From: Microbulbifer sp. THAF38
Lineage (GTDB): Bacteria; Pseudomonadota; Gammaproteobacteria; Pseudomonadales; Cellvibrionaceae
DNA: 64,000 nt
Assembly: GCF_009363535.1 (NCBI RefSeq)
Contig: NZ_CP045369.1
Coordinates: forward strand, 3,421,001-3,485,000
Direction of reading: 5' to 3'
Shown here: positions 15,577 to 24,384 of the stretch, in pieces
Layout of the letters: every line of letters starts with the position of its first letter
How positions within the stretch are numbered: position 1 is the first letter of the stretch
Made by a program: the position numbers and the translations under genes
Notes under the pieces: model-generated
What the model was told of the DNA's origin: nothing
The model's database searches: none
The model's input: the letters and a program-made list of their open reading frames with translations, nothing else

Positions 15577-16290
15577 ATGCGGGGTAGCAATGTGAATAGA
15601 GCTAAAAATTCCTTACAAAACAATCAGTTGGACTGCCAAACCAACCCCTCAATCCAACTGCGACACTTTAGAGACAGGGAAGTCTCCCAGGCAGCCAATG
15701 AACCCCAGAGCCCAGGCGCAGCCACCGGTTTTGCTAGCTTGGACGCCCTACTCAAAGACCACGGCTGGCCGCGCGGTGCTACTACTGAATTGCTTGTAGG
15801 CCAGGCAAACTCCAACGAGCTGAGCCTCCTACTACCCATCCTGGCTCAGCTGACACAAAAGGGAGAGATGGTGATTCTAATCAAACCCCCGCTTACTCCC
15901 TGCGCCACAGAGCTTACCCAGTATGGCGTCCAGCTGGAGCACCTGTTGTTAGTCCACCCCCGCGACAAACGAGACTGCCTCTGGGCCATAGAGCAATCTC
16001 TACAATCCGGTGGCTGTAGTGCGGTTTTGAGCTGGCAGGGCAATCAGTCGATGAGTTATCGAGAGCTACAGCGCCTGCAGCAATCCGCCGAAGAAAGCGG
16101 CTGCCTGCACTTCCTGTTTCGCCCGCAAAGCGAATCTGCCAACCCTTCACCAGCCAGCCTACGTGTGCAGCTCAAATCTGATGGGCAGTTGGCTCTCAAA
16201 CTCCTGAAGCAGCTCGGGGGTGCCCGTGGTCAGAATCTCTATTTAGCCAGGCGTGCGAGACTGGTCCTCCGCGACCAACCACTACACTAA
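15577..16290 (+). CDS. imuA: ImuA/SulA-like SOS mutagenesis protein
   Basis: The 237-residue protein is a RecA-fold relative that works with ImuB and DnaE2 in damage-induced mutagenesis. The family start motif TGFASLDALLKDHGWPRGATTELLV lies at residues about 50-75, followed by LLLPILAQLTQKGEMVILIKPP and PRDKRDCLWAIEQSLQSGGCSAVLSW. The canonical Walker A is absent, as in other ImuA proteins. The ATG at 15577 has a weak ribosome site; a GTG at 15592 in the same frame with GGGG upstream is an alternative. imuB follows after 12 bp, and a LexA box lies upstream. Confidence 0.85.
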   Translation: MRGSNVNRAKNSLQNNQLDCQTNPSIQLRHFRDREVSQAANEPQSPGAATGFASLDALLKDHGWPRGATTELLVGQANSNELSLLLPILAQLTQKGEMVILIKPPLTPCATELTQYGVQLEHLLLVHPRDKRDCLWAIEQSLQSGGCSAVLSWQGNQSMSYRELQRLQQSAEESGCLHFLFRPQSESANPSPASLRVQLKSDGQLALKLLKQLGGARGQNLYLARRARLVLRDQPLH

Positions 16291-16302
16291 TCAGGTTATC
16301 CT

Positions 16303-17481
16303 ATGCTCTGGCTCTGTATGCAGTTCCCCAAACTCCCCCTGGAGGTGCTTACTCGCGCGCAGGCAGAGAACTCGACTCCGCAAGTCGTCGTTGAAAAGCA
16401 GCTGGTTATCGAGCATAACCTGGCCGCAGCCCAGTGTGGAATTGTGAACGGCCTGAACATCACAACCGCATGTAATCTCTGCGCTGATCTACAGTTATTA
16501 AACCGCGATGCCCAACGAGAACAACTACAGTTGCAGCAACTGGCCCAGTGGGGCTACAGTTTTACACCGGTCGTCTCGCTCCAGCCGGCGAAACCCGCAA
16601 GCAGCGGGGAAAGCACAGCAGCTCTCCTTTATCTAGAGTTGAGCGGCTGCTTGACGGCTAACGGCGGCTTCAAAGCATTGATAGAACAGCTCCGCAGTGA
16701 GCTTAAGCTGATGGGGATTGATAGCATAATGGGGCTCAGCCACAGCCCCAGTGCCGCACGCCTGCTGAGCCAATTAGCAGAGCACCGCCAGTGGCTTTTA
16801 CAGACATGTACCCCACCCAGCCCCCAGCAGTGGAAACAGTGGATAAGTTTGGCTCCAAGCAAATTACTCGACTGCGATAATAAAACCATTTCCAAACTCT
16901 ACGCTTGCGACCTAAAAAGAGTCAGCCAACTACTCGCCATCCCCTTGTCAGAGGTGGGCTCTCGTTTTGGGCGCTCATTTGTCGACTACCTGGCCCGCCT
17001 CAATGGCAGCCGCCGGGACTCAGTTTGTCACTATCAACCGACAGCACAATTTACCAGCGAATTATTTTTCCCCACCCCGCTGAATAGCAGCGAACAACTG
17101 CTTTTCCCTATCCGGCGATTACTGCGAGAACTCTATTCACAAATGCAACGACGGCAACTCCACACCCAGCAATTGCACTGGCAACTGGACTTTGGCCAGG
17201 GTAATACCGAGACAATAACTGTAGAAATATCGACCCCACAGTTAGAGCCCCAGCGCCTGATAGCCCTAACCAAGCTGCGAGTGGGAAAGTTGCCCTTAAA
17301 GCATCCCGTACAGTCGATAAGCTTAAACTGCAACCAACTGGTGCCACTAAAGAAAGAGTTAGTGGCCAATGATTTATTTGGAAGTGACAACCAAGCCCAT
17401 CGCAGCCAACAACTTTTAGACAAGTTAAAAGGCCGCCTTGGTCGCCAGGCTATCTCAGGAATTGCCCTTAAAGAGGGCTAG
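16303..17481 (+). CDS. imuB: ImuB, Y-family polymerase-like protein, apparently truncated at the C-terminus
   Basis: The 392-residue product starts as ImuB proteins do (LWLCMQFPKLPLEVL) and keeps the Y-family-like palm and finger region (LYLELSGCL, GLSHSPSAARLLS) and the helix-hairpin-helix and little-finger part up to LDKLKGRLGRQAISGIAL. ImuB proteins are usually about 470-500 residues and act as a clamp-binding hub that lacks polymerase activity. Here the frame stops at a TAG within the usual HRPEQAW region; the codons after the stop read PSKQAW in frame. The C-terminal segment known to contact ImuA and DnaE2 is therefore missing. No dnaE2 follows, so the cassette may be non-functional. Confidence 0.8.
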   Translation: MLWLCMQFPKLPLEVLTRAQAENSTPQVVVEKQLVIEHNLAAAQCGIVNGLNITTACNLCADLQLLNRDAQREQLQLQQLAQWGYSFTPVVSLQPAKPASSGESTAALLYLELSGCLTANGGFKALIEQLRSELKLMGIDSIMGLSHSPSAARLLSQLAEHRQWLLQTCTPPSPQQWKQWISLAPSKLLDCDNKTISKLYACDLKRVSQLLAIPLSEVGSRFGRSFVDYLARLNGSRRDSVCHYQPTAQFTSELFFPTPLNSSEQLLFPIRRLLRELYSQMQRRQLHTQQLHWQLDFGQGNTETITVEISTPQLEPQRLIALTKLRVGKLPLKHPVQSISLNCNQLVPLKKELVANDLFGSDNQAHRSQQLLDKLKGRLGRQAISGIALKEG

Positions 17482-18082
17482 CCGTCAAAGCAGGCTTGGT
17501 AAATCGCGGACACCTGTTCATTGAGGGTAATTCTAAGGACTAACCAACTAAGCCCATTAAAGCGCTCAGCCGCAACTGGCTGCGGACTCGTCCACGCAAG
17601 TTAGAAAGCAGTGAGTACAAACTATTTTTCCAAGGCGAACTTTGTTGTTTTTTTCAGGATCGCAAGCTGGGAAATAATTTTTATAGTTAACTCTCAACCC
17701 CTGAAATCCTGACTCCAGCCGGAATGGCGAAATATTGCAATCTTACGCCTCTAACTTTTTTATATCAGTGTTTGGGACGATTAATTAAGACCGAACATTT
17801 ATGGAAAAAGGAAGAGTACTTGTAGTTATTAGCTGCTGACCTCAATTAGCTAACCTCAGTGGCAGCAATAAATATATTGCCACCTATTGAAAAGCATCTA
17901 CGAAAAAACAGGCGGATATAGACTTAGGACAAATCATTAGGAATTTTCGCCAAGATCAGCCCCTCGACTTTTTAGAGAAACAAGCCTTGCAAGTGAGGTA
18001 ACTAAGACTATAACGCAACTTAGGCAATCGGTAGATTAGAGGTTGGCAACCACTCACTTTGAATACATAAGTGCAAAAAAAA
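17482..18082 (+). pseudogene. Probable decayed 3' end of imuB and gene-less tail
   Basis: Directly after the imuB stop the same frame reads PSKQAW before another stop, like the HRPEQAW motif of intact ImuB. From 17550 another frame reads SRNWLRTRPRKLE and then KLFFQGEL, resembling the RPLWL...QG region near the ImuB C-terminus, and ends at 17689. This looks like nonsense and frameshift decay. Bases 17690-18082 show nothing I can identify. Confidence 0.45.
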
Positions 18083-18102
18083 GGCCACGCTAACGCATGG
18101 CC
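18083..18102 (-). terminator. Intrinsic terminator of pilA
   Basis: On the minus strand GGCCA pairs with TGGCC around a short GC-closed loop and is followed by eight T residues. It begins about 38 bp after the pilA stop codon. Confidence 0.75.
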
Positions 18103-18139
18103 CTTAAATAAAACACTAAACTCGGTTTCAGGCTAAGAC

Positions 18140-18562
18140 TTAATAGAAACCTTTACACAGTTTGTCGTCTACACATGATCCAGAGTAAGCCCAGGTTACT
18201 GCGTTGTTGGCAATAGTGGGGGTCAGGGTTAGAACCAGACCACCCTGAGCTGCACTACCGGTCAAGGTTAAAGCACCAGAAGCAGCGTCAATTGCTGCAG
18301 AGGCAATGTTTTGATCATTGTCTAAGTCACCAGCAGCAGGAATGCCAGGGCCACCATCAATATCTGCCACAGCAGTAATCTCACCAGTTTGCACTGCTAC
18401 ATTCACCGCTGTCTGGAAGGCGCCCGCTGCAGCAGTCATACCTACAGCACGCGCGGACTTCTGGTAGTTTTCATAAGCAGGCAGCGCAACGGCAGCCAAA
18501 ATACCAATGATTGCCACTACAATCATCAATTCAATAAGAGTAAAACCCTGTTGCTTTTTCAT
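18140..18562 (-). CDS. pilA: Type IV major pilin PilA
   Basis: The 140-residue prepilin from ATG 18562 has the class IVa leader MKKQQG followed by [27 protein letters not shown]. Cleavage after G6 by PilD and methylation of F7 are expected, with the essential Glu at mature position 5. The globular part is Ala/Gly/Thr-rich and ends with a two-cysteine D-region loop CVDDKLC near the C-terminus. The subunit polymerises into pili used for twitching, adhesion and DNA uptake. It is divergent from pilB and has a sigma-54 promoter upstream. An upstream start at 18577 would spoil the short leader. Confidence 0.95.
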   Translation of the reverse strand: MKKQQGFTLIELMIVVAIIGILAAVALPAYENYQKSARAVGMTAAAGAFQTAVNVAVQTGEITAVADIDGGPGIPAAGDLDNDQNIASAAIDAASGALTLTGSAAQGGLVLTLTPTIANNAVTWAYSGSCVDDKLCKGFY

Positions 18563-18641
18563 TGTAACCGTCTCCATACAGACTTAAATAAATATGAATT
18601 CCGTGAGGAAAAGCATCCTGTGAGGAAATCAGAGAATACGA

Positions 18642-18658
18642 TACAAGGTTTGTGCCAA
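18642..18658 (-). promoter_or_regulatory. Sigma-54 promoter of pilA
   Basis: The minus strand reads TTGGCACAAACCTTGTA, with the -24 GG and -12 region at the right spacing (TTGT instead of TTGC). It lies about 80 bp upstream of the pilA ATG. pilA is usually driven by RpoN with the PilS-PilR system, whose genes are not in this window. Confidence 0.75.
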
Positions 18659-18956
18659 TTCTTGCAAGCTGCCGAATGTCATAGCCACCACGATTGAGAA
18701 GTTAGTCACTCCACTAACCGCACAGGTGCTCTCAGACAACACTATATGACACGCCCCTCCAAAGAGTGACAAAAATTGTCAAAATAGATCTCTCCAATGA
18801 TGCTAACCACATTCGCGAACTTCTGATTTGGCTCACTTCGGCTAATTCGTTATATTTACTTGGGCTATGCTATCAGCAGTGATCCAGCTCAGCCCCAAAA
18901 GATATAAAGATATGTAGGCGTAAACTCTGCAATAACACTATTTGGCACTCCAATCC

Positions 18957-20669
18957 ATGACAACTTCCCCTCTTAGCGGCTTGGCAAAACGCTTGGTTGC
19001 AGACCAGGTGCTTAATGAAGCAACAGCAATTTCGGCAATCAAAGCTGCTCGTAGAGAAAATCAAACTTTCGCCCAACATGTAATTGAGGCCAAACTGGTC
19101 TCAGCAAAAGAGCTTGCCAACATCGCCTCCCTTGCTTTTGGCACCCCCCTTTTTGAGTTAGGAAGCTATAACTTTGAGCTGATTCCAAAAGATATCATTG
19201 ATGAAAAACTGATCAGCAAACATTTTACGCTACCGCTTTACAAGCGAGGCGGTCGTCTCTTTGTTGCCGTAGCAGACCCAACCAATCTCGCCGCCTTAGA
19301 TGAAATCAATTTCAGCACTGGCCTAAACACTGATGCAGTTCTAGTTGAAGCCGATAAGCTCGGCAAAGCTATCGAAAGCTATCTATCTCAAAACGATGAT
19401 ATGAGTGCTGGGCTAGGGGGTGTTGACGATGAAGAACTGGACGGGCTAGATATCGACGATAATGAGCCAGATACCAGCAATGACGGTGAACTAGGTGGAG
19501 ATGAAGCGCCGGTTGTTCGATTCGTTAATAAAGTTCTATTGGACGCAATTCGTACAAATGCCTCTGATATTCACTTTGAACCCTATGAAAAATCTTACAG
19601 GGTACGCTTCCGAACCGATGGTGTACTACACGAAATTGCCAAGCCTCCAATCCAATTAGCCAGCCGACTTTCAGCTCGCCTAAAAGTAATGTCCAGGATG
19701 GATATTTCCGAAAAGCGAGTGCCGCAGGATGGTCGCATTAAAATGAAGCTCTCCAAAACCAAGGCAATTGATTTTCGTGTAAATAGCCTACCGACCTTGT
19801 GGGGAGAAAAGATTGTATTGCGCATACTGGATCCCTCCTCTGCCAAGCTGGGCATTGATGCTCTTGGCTATGAGGATGAACAGAAAAAAATCTATATGGA
19901 TGCACTGGCCCAACCACAAGGGATGATCCTGGTAACAGGCCCTACCGGCTCCGGTAAGACTGTCTCATTATATACAGGCCTCAATATTCTCAATACGCCT
20001 GAACGCAATATATCCACTGCTGAAGACCCTGTAGAAATCAATCTGGAGGGCATCAACCAGGTCAACGTATCCAATAAGGTGGGCCTCAACTTTGCCGAGG
20101 CATTGCGCTCATTCCTACGACAAGACCCAGACATCGTAATGGTGGGGGAAATACGGGATTTGGAGACAGCAGAAATCGCTATTAAAGCAGCACAAACCGG
20201 ACACCTAGTGCTATCCACACTGCATACAAATTCAGCACCCGAGACCCTAACACGCCTAATGAATATGGGGGTACCTACTTTTAATATTGCCACCTCGGTC
20301 AGTGTGATTATTGCCCAACGCCTTGCGCGGCGCTTATGCAACGAGTGCAAGAAGCCTGTAAATCTACCCAGCGAAGTACTTGAGGCTGAGGGCTTTAGTA
20401 ACGTTACTATCCCCCAGAGTGAGTGGAGCATCTATCAGCCGGTTGGATGCGAGCATTGCTCCAAGGGCTATAAGGGGCGTGTGGGTGTGTATGAAGTGGT
20501 TCGCATTACCGACGGTATCTCAAGAATTATAATGGAAGGCGGCAACTCGATTCAGATCGCTGATAAAGCTAGAGAAGAAGGCTTTAACAATTTAAGAACC
20601 TCCGCTTTACGCAAAGTAGTAATGGGAATAACCAGTCTCGAAGAGGCAAACCGGGTAACTAAAGATTAG
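18957..20669 (+). CDS. pilB: Type IV pilus extension ATPase PilB
   Basis: The 570-residue ATPase powers pilus assembly at the inner membrane. The N-terminal MshEN-like domain is followed by an acidic linker (residues about 155-180) and the secretion ATPase core. The core shows the Walker A GPTGSGKT, the Asp box PERNISTAEDPVE, the Walker B region DPDIVMVGEIRDLETAEIA, the His box TGHLVLSTLHTN and a zinc-binding pair of cysteine motifs (CNECKK and CEHC). The start is ATG 18957; a TTG at 18942 also fits the frame. pilC follows after 122 bp. No retraction ATPase is nearby. Confidence 0.95.
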   Translation: MTTSPLSGLAKRLVADQVLNEATAISAIKAARRENQTFAQHVIEAKLVSAKELANIASLAFGTPLFELGSYNFELIPKDIIDEKLISKHFTLPLYKRGGRLFVAVADPTNLAALDEINFSTGLNTDAVLVEADKLGKAIESYLSQNDDMSAGLGGVDDEELDGLDIDDNEPDTSNDGELGGDEAPVVRFVNKVLLDAIRTNASDIHFEPYEKSYRVRFRTDGVLHEIAKPPIQLASRLSARLKVMSRMDISEKRVPQDGRIKMKLSKTKAIDFRVNSLPTLWGEKIVLRILDPSSAKLGIDALGYEDEQKKIYMDALAQPQGMILVTGPTGSGKTVSLYTGLNILNTPERNISTAEDPVEINLEGINQVNVSNKVGLNFAEALRSFLRQDPDIVMVGEIRDLETAEIAIKAAQTGHLVLSTLHTNSAPETLTRLMNMGVPTFNIATSVSVIIAQRLARRLCNECKKPVNLPSEVLEAEGFSNVTIPQSEWSIYQPVGCEHCSKGYKGRVGVYEVVRITDGISRIIMEGGNSIQIADKAREEGFNNLRTSALRKVVMGITSLEEANRVTKD

Positions 20670-20791
20670 CTCTCAGTACACAATTAATCAGTACCAGACT
20701 AGGCACAAGCTTCAGTATTTACAGGTAAAAACATCAACGCTGCAGATAAGTAAGAAACCGTTGATAGTAAAGACAGAGTAGGAAAACACTT

Positions 20792-22006
20792 ATGGCCAAC
20801 GCCACAGCAGTCCCATATATCTACAAAGGGGTGGATAGCAAAGGAGCCAAGGTTCAGGGAGAAATTAATGGCACCAGTCCAGCGCTGGTGAAGGCCCAGC
20901 TGCGCAAACAGGGGATTATTGCTAATCGCGTCCAGAAAAAGCCCAAACCTTTATTTGGGGGAGGCAAGAAAAAAGTTAAACCCGCAGATATTGCCCTATT
21001 TACCAGGCAGATGGCTACCATGATGAAAGCTGGGGTTCCTTTAGTGCAAAGCTTTGAAATTGTCGCCGATGGCTTAGACAACCAAGGAGTTAAAGAACTT
21101 ATTTTTAAAATTCGAGACGAAGTTGCTTCAGGCACTGCCTTTGCCGATGCCCTTCGAAAACATCCTCTTTACTTTGATAATCTATTTTGCAACCTAGTCG
21201 CTTCCGGTGAACAATCCGGGGCACTTGAAACAATGCTAGATAGGATTGCCACTTATAAAGAAAAAACGGAGTCACTTAAAGCTAAAATTAAGAAAGCGAT
21301 GACCTATCCTATTGCTGTTATCGTTGTAGCTATTATTGTTACTTCTATTCTACTGATTAAAGTTGTTCCTCAATTTGCCCAAACATTCTCCGGCTTTGGT
21401 GCAGACCTGCCAGCCTTTACACTATTAGTTGTAAGTATGTCAGAATGGATGCAAGCCAATTGGTTTTTCGCATTATTAGCGACGGTTATAAGTATTGGCG
21501 GCACTATTGAAGCCAAAAAACGAAATAAAAATGTCGCCGATTTTTTTGATCGATTGATATTAAAAATTCCAATCTTAGGACAGATCACTTATAACTCCAT
21601 TGTCGCACGCTTTGCTAGAACTCTCTCTACAACCTTCGCAGCGGGTGTCCCACTGATTGATGCGCTGAAGTCAGTGGCCGGAGCAACAGGAAATACTATT
21701 TATCAGGAAGCAACCTTAAAAGTTAGGGACGCTGTAGCAACAGGAATTCCCCTCAACACCGCACTACGTACGTCTGGGCTATACCCAGCTATGCTGGTGC
21801 AGATGACAGCAATCGGTGAAGAGTCCGGCGCATTGGATGAGATGCTGGGAAAGGCAGCAGATTATTACGAAGAAGCGGTAGACAATATGGTAGATAACCT
21901 TACCACCCTTTTGGAGCCCATGATTATGGCCGTACTCGGTATCCTGGTGGGCGGCCTGATGATTGCAATGTACCTACCCATCTTCCAGCTGGGCCAAGTT
22001 GTATAA
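20792..22006 (+). CDS. pilC: Type IV pilus inner membrane platform protein PilC
   Basis: The 404-residue protein consists of two homologous T2SS-F domains (ALFTRQMATMMKAGVPLVQSFEI and ARFARTLSTTFAAGVPLIDALKS), each followed by hydrophobic segments, with a final membrane helix LLEPMIMAVLGILVGGLMIAMYLPIF. It sits under the pilus base and couples PilB motor movement to pilin insertion. Length and order are standard, and pilD follows 6 bp later, so pilBCD is probably one operon. Confidence 0.95.
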   Translation: MANATAVPYIYKGVDSKGAKVQGEINGTSPALVKAQLRKQGIIANRVQKKPKPLFGGGKKKVKPADIALFTRQMATMMKAGVPLVQSFEIVADGLDNQGVKELIFKIRDEVASGTAFADALRKHPLYFDNLFCNLVASGEQSGALETMLDRIATYKEKTESLKAKIKKAMTYPIAVIVVAIIVTSILLIKVVPQFAQTFSGFGADLPAFTLLVVSMSEWMQANWFFALLATVISIGGTIEAKKRNKNVADFFDRLILKIPILGQITYNSIVARFARTLSTTFAAGVPLIDALKSVAGATGNTIYQEATLKVRDAVATGIPLNTALRTSGLYPAMLVQMTAIGEESGALDEMLGKAADYYEEAVDNMVDNLTTLLEPMIMAVLGILVGGLMIAMYLPIFQLGQVV

Positions 22007-22012
22007 AAAATA

Positions 22013-22891
22013 ATGCCAGAATATTTATTTTCATATCCAGCGCTGCTAATAGGCAGCGCTTTTATTTTAGGCCTAGTCATAGGCAGCTTCCTCAATGTGG
22101 TTATCCTGCGCCTGCCTGTAATGATGGAGCGGGAATACAAGCGGGATTTTTATAGCTACTTCAATACAAAACCAGACCTTTTGGAACAGAAAGAGCTGGA
22201 TAAACCCTTTAACCTGGTACTACCCAACTCACACTGCCCTAAATGCAAAACCGAGATTAAACCCTGGCAAAATATTCCTGTAATCAGTTATCTACTTTTG
22301 CGTGGTAAATGTGGTTCTTGCGGCACGCCCATTCCCATGCGTTACCCTTTCGTTGAGCTGGCTACTGGCATTCTCACCGCGGTAGTGGTTTGGCAGTTGG
22401 GCTTTACCTGGCAGGCACTGGCTGGCTGTGTCTTTACCTGGGCCTTGGTGGCACTTACTGGTATCGACTTCGATAAGCAGTTATTACCAGACAGTATTAC
22501 CTTACCTCTACTCTGGGGCGGCCTACTGATAAACCTGTGGGGTATTTTTGTTCCGCCGCAAGATGCCGTTATTGGGGCTATTGCCGGTTATCTTTCTTTG
22601 TGGCTGGTATTTCATATCTTCAAGCTGGTTACCGGTAAAGAGGGGATGGGAGCTGGAGATTTCAAGATACTCGCAGCTATCGGTGCTTGGTTTGGCTGGC
22701 AGATGCTGCCTTTGGTAATTCTGCTCTCTGCTGCTGTGGGCGCTATTGCCGGTATAACCTGGAGCCTGGCAGTTGGGCGAGATCGCAATCTGCCGATTGC
22801 CTTTGGCCCTTACTTGGCAGGTGCCGGCTGGATTGCCATGCTGTGGGGTGAGCAGATTGTCGGTTGGTACCTGAACTTTTCCGGTCTGTAG
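22013..22891 (+). CDS. pilD: Prepilin peptidase/N-methyltransferase PilD
   Basis: The 292-residue polytopic membrane enzyme removes the prepilin leader and methylates the new N-terminus. The N-terminal domain carries the cysteine pairs CPKC and CGSC in the cytoplasmic loop. The two catalytic aspartates are in LTGIDFDKQLLPD and KEGMGAGDFKIL, the GxGD-protease type. About eight membrane helices are visible. It follows pilC after 6 bp; a terminator lies 65 bp beyond its stop. Confidence 0.95.
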   Translation: MPEYLFSYPALLIGSAFILGLVIGSFLNVVILRLPVMMEREYKRDFYSYFNTKPDLLEQKELDKPFNLVLPNSHCPKCKTEIKPWQNIPVISYLLLRGKCGSCGTPIPMRYPFVELATGILTAVVVWQLGFTWQALAGCVFTWALVALTGIDFDKQLLPDSITLPLLWGGLLINLWGIFVPPQDAVIGAIAGYLSLWLVFHIFKLVTGKEGMGAGDFKILAAIGAWFGWQMLPLVILLSAAVGAIAGITWSLAVGRDRNLPIAFGPYLAGAGWIAMLWGEQIVGWYLNFSGL

Positions 22892-22956
22892 TCAACCAGA
22901 GCTATCTGATTATTTTACAATCCAATTACCCTTTGTAAAGCAAGTGAATTACCATT

Positions 22957-22981
22957 AACCCGGCTACTAAATTGCCGGGTT
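22957..22981 (+). terminator. Intrinsic terminator after pilD
   Basis: AACCCGGC (22957-22964) pairs with GCCGGGTT (22974-22981), followed by TTCTTGTTTTT. It separates the pil genes from coaE. Confidence 0.7.
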
Positions 22982-23024
22982 TCTTGTTTTTGGCCCCAAG
23001 TTATTTTTCCAGGGAGGTAACCCA

Positions 23025-23621
23025 TTGTTCCGAGTAGGCTTAACTGGAGGCATAGGCAGTGGCAAGTCGGCTGCCGCTGGATACTTCCGCGAACTGGGTA
23101 TTCATGTGGTGGATGCGGACTGGGCCGCCCGGGTGGTCGTACAACCAGGTAGGCCTGCGCTAGAGCAGATTGCTCAGCATTTCGGAGCGAATATCTTGCT
23201 TGAAAGTGGTGAGCTGGACCGGGCGCAGCTACGTGCCTTAATATTTAATAATTCTGAGGAGCGGACCTGGTTAGAGGGGCTACTACACCCACTAATTCGC
23301 GAGGAGATTATCAACTCCCTGGAAAAAAGCACCAGCCCCTACGCGATACTGGAGTCGCCACTACTCATCGAGTCCGGCCAGTATGAGTTGGTAGATAGAA
23401 TCTGCGTTGTGGACTTGCCGGAAAGTTTACAATTAGAGCGGGCCAGCGCTAGGGATGTCAATCACCCGGAACAGATCCGCAAAATCATGGCAGCACAACT
23501 CAGCAGGCAGGAACGCCTGGCCAAGGCCGATGATGTGCTGGACAATACCTCGGGCTTGGTGGAGTTGCGCAGCCAAATAGAAGCCCTACACCAGAAGTAT
23601 TTGCAATTGGCGAAGCCTTAG
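23025..23621 (+). CDS. coaE: Dephospho-CoA kinase
   Basis: The 198-residue enzyme phosphorylates dephospho-CoA, the last step of coenzyme A synthesis. It has the P-loop [13 protein letters not shown] at the N-terminus, the substrate loop [12 protein letters not shown] and the lid-region HPLIREEI. The start is TTG 23025, behind a strong AGGGAGGT, unusual but well placed. Position after pilD and before yacG is the classical order in gammaproteobacteria. Confidence 0.95.
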   Translation: MFRVGLTGGIGSGKSAAAGYFRELGIHVVDADWAARVVVQPGRPALEQIAQHFGANILLESGELDRAQLRALIFNNSEERTWLEGLLHPLIREEIINSLEKSTSPYAILESPLLIESGQYELVDRICVVDLPESLQLERASARDVNHPEQIRKIMAAQLSRQERLAKADDVLDNTSGLVELRSQIEALHQKYLQLAKP

Positions 23622-23695
23622 CGCGACTCTATGCTTTAAAAGTAGCCTGCTCAGACACTAACTATCACATCGAAAAAGTTGTACCTAAACCCACT

Positions 23696-23911
23696 ATGTC
23701 GAAACCCAAAGAAGCCCCGACGCTAAATTGCCCCACCTGCAAAAAGCCCATCGAGTGGAGCGATAAGTTTCCCTTCAAGCCTTTTTGCAGCGAGCGCTGT
23801 AAGTTAATTGATCTGGGGGAGTGGGCCAGTGAGGGACACAAGATTCCGGGTGAGCCTATCTACGATGATGTATTGAGTGACGACCTGGACCCGAGCAAGC
23901 AGCGCCATTAA
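23696..23911 (+). CDS. yacG: DNA gyrase inhibitor YacG
   Basis: The 71-residue zinc protein has [10 protein letters not shown] and [16 protein letters not shown], the four-cysteine knuckle of YacG. In E. coli it binds GyrB and lowers gyrase activity. The length is normal, the tail is acidic and it ends convergently with mutT 65 bp away. Confidence 0.92.
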   Translation: MSKPKEAPTLNCPTCKKPIEWSDKFPFKPFCSERCKLIDLGEWASEGHKIPGEPIYDDVLSDDLDPSKQRH

Positions 23912-23976
23912 GTCCAGATCTATGATTGCAGCCTATGCACAAGACTCTGCCAAAACTTTACATAGGCGCGCTCGAT

Positions 23977-24375
23977 TTAAACTTCCACAGCCTCGATGGC
24001 CTCAATAATCGCCTGGTTGGCATCTGGGAACTGATAATTCTTTAGCTCCTTTACCGCCACCCAGGCAGTCTCCTGCCCTTCGCGTCCCTGGGCCTCACCT
24101 GTAAATGCCGTTACCTGCCAGGTATCGAGAAGTACGGTTTTTTCTGCATAGTCATGCTGAATTTTCAGCAGAGGCTGTAGCTGTTGCACTTCAATCGCAA
24201 CTTCTTCGCGCAACTCACGGGTGAGAGCCTGCTGTACGCTTTCCCCAGCCTCCACCTTGCCACCAGGGAACTCCCAGCGCCCCCCCATATGCAAATGATC
24301 GGGGCGTCGGGCAATTAAAATTTTGCCGTCGCTGCGACGGACAATACCAACAGCAACATGAATCACACGGCTCAC
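23977..24375 (-). CDS. mutT: MutT-like 8-oxo-dGTP diphosphatase (Nudix)
   Basis: The 132-residue protein carries the Nudix box GGKVEAGESVQQALTRELRE followed by EV, with all metal-binding glutamates. It cleans oxidised guanine nucleotides from the pool. The start is GTG 24375 with GAGGAG seven bases upstream, just 9 bp after argJ, so it is translated from the argJ transcript. The typical MutT fold residues FPGGK and the C-terminal Trp-rich strand are present. Confidence 0.9.
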   Translation of the reverse strand: MSRVIHVAVGIVRRSDGKILIARRPDHLHMGGRWEFPGGKVEAGESVQQALTRELREEVAIEVQQLQPLLKIQHDYAEKTVLLDTWQVTAFTGEAQGREGQETAWVAVKELKNYQFPDANQAIIEAIEAVEV

Positions 24376-24384
24376 AACAACTCC

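Noticed and set aside
18942..18957. TTGGCACTCCAATCC before pilB as a sigma-54 promoter
   Set aside because: The -24 block is present but the -12 element is absent, and it overlaps the start codon.
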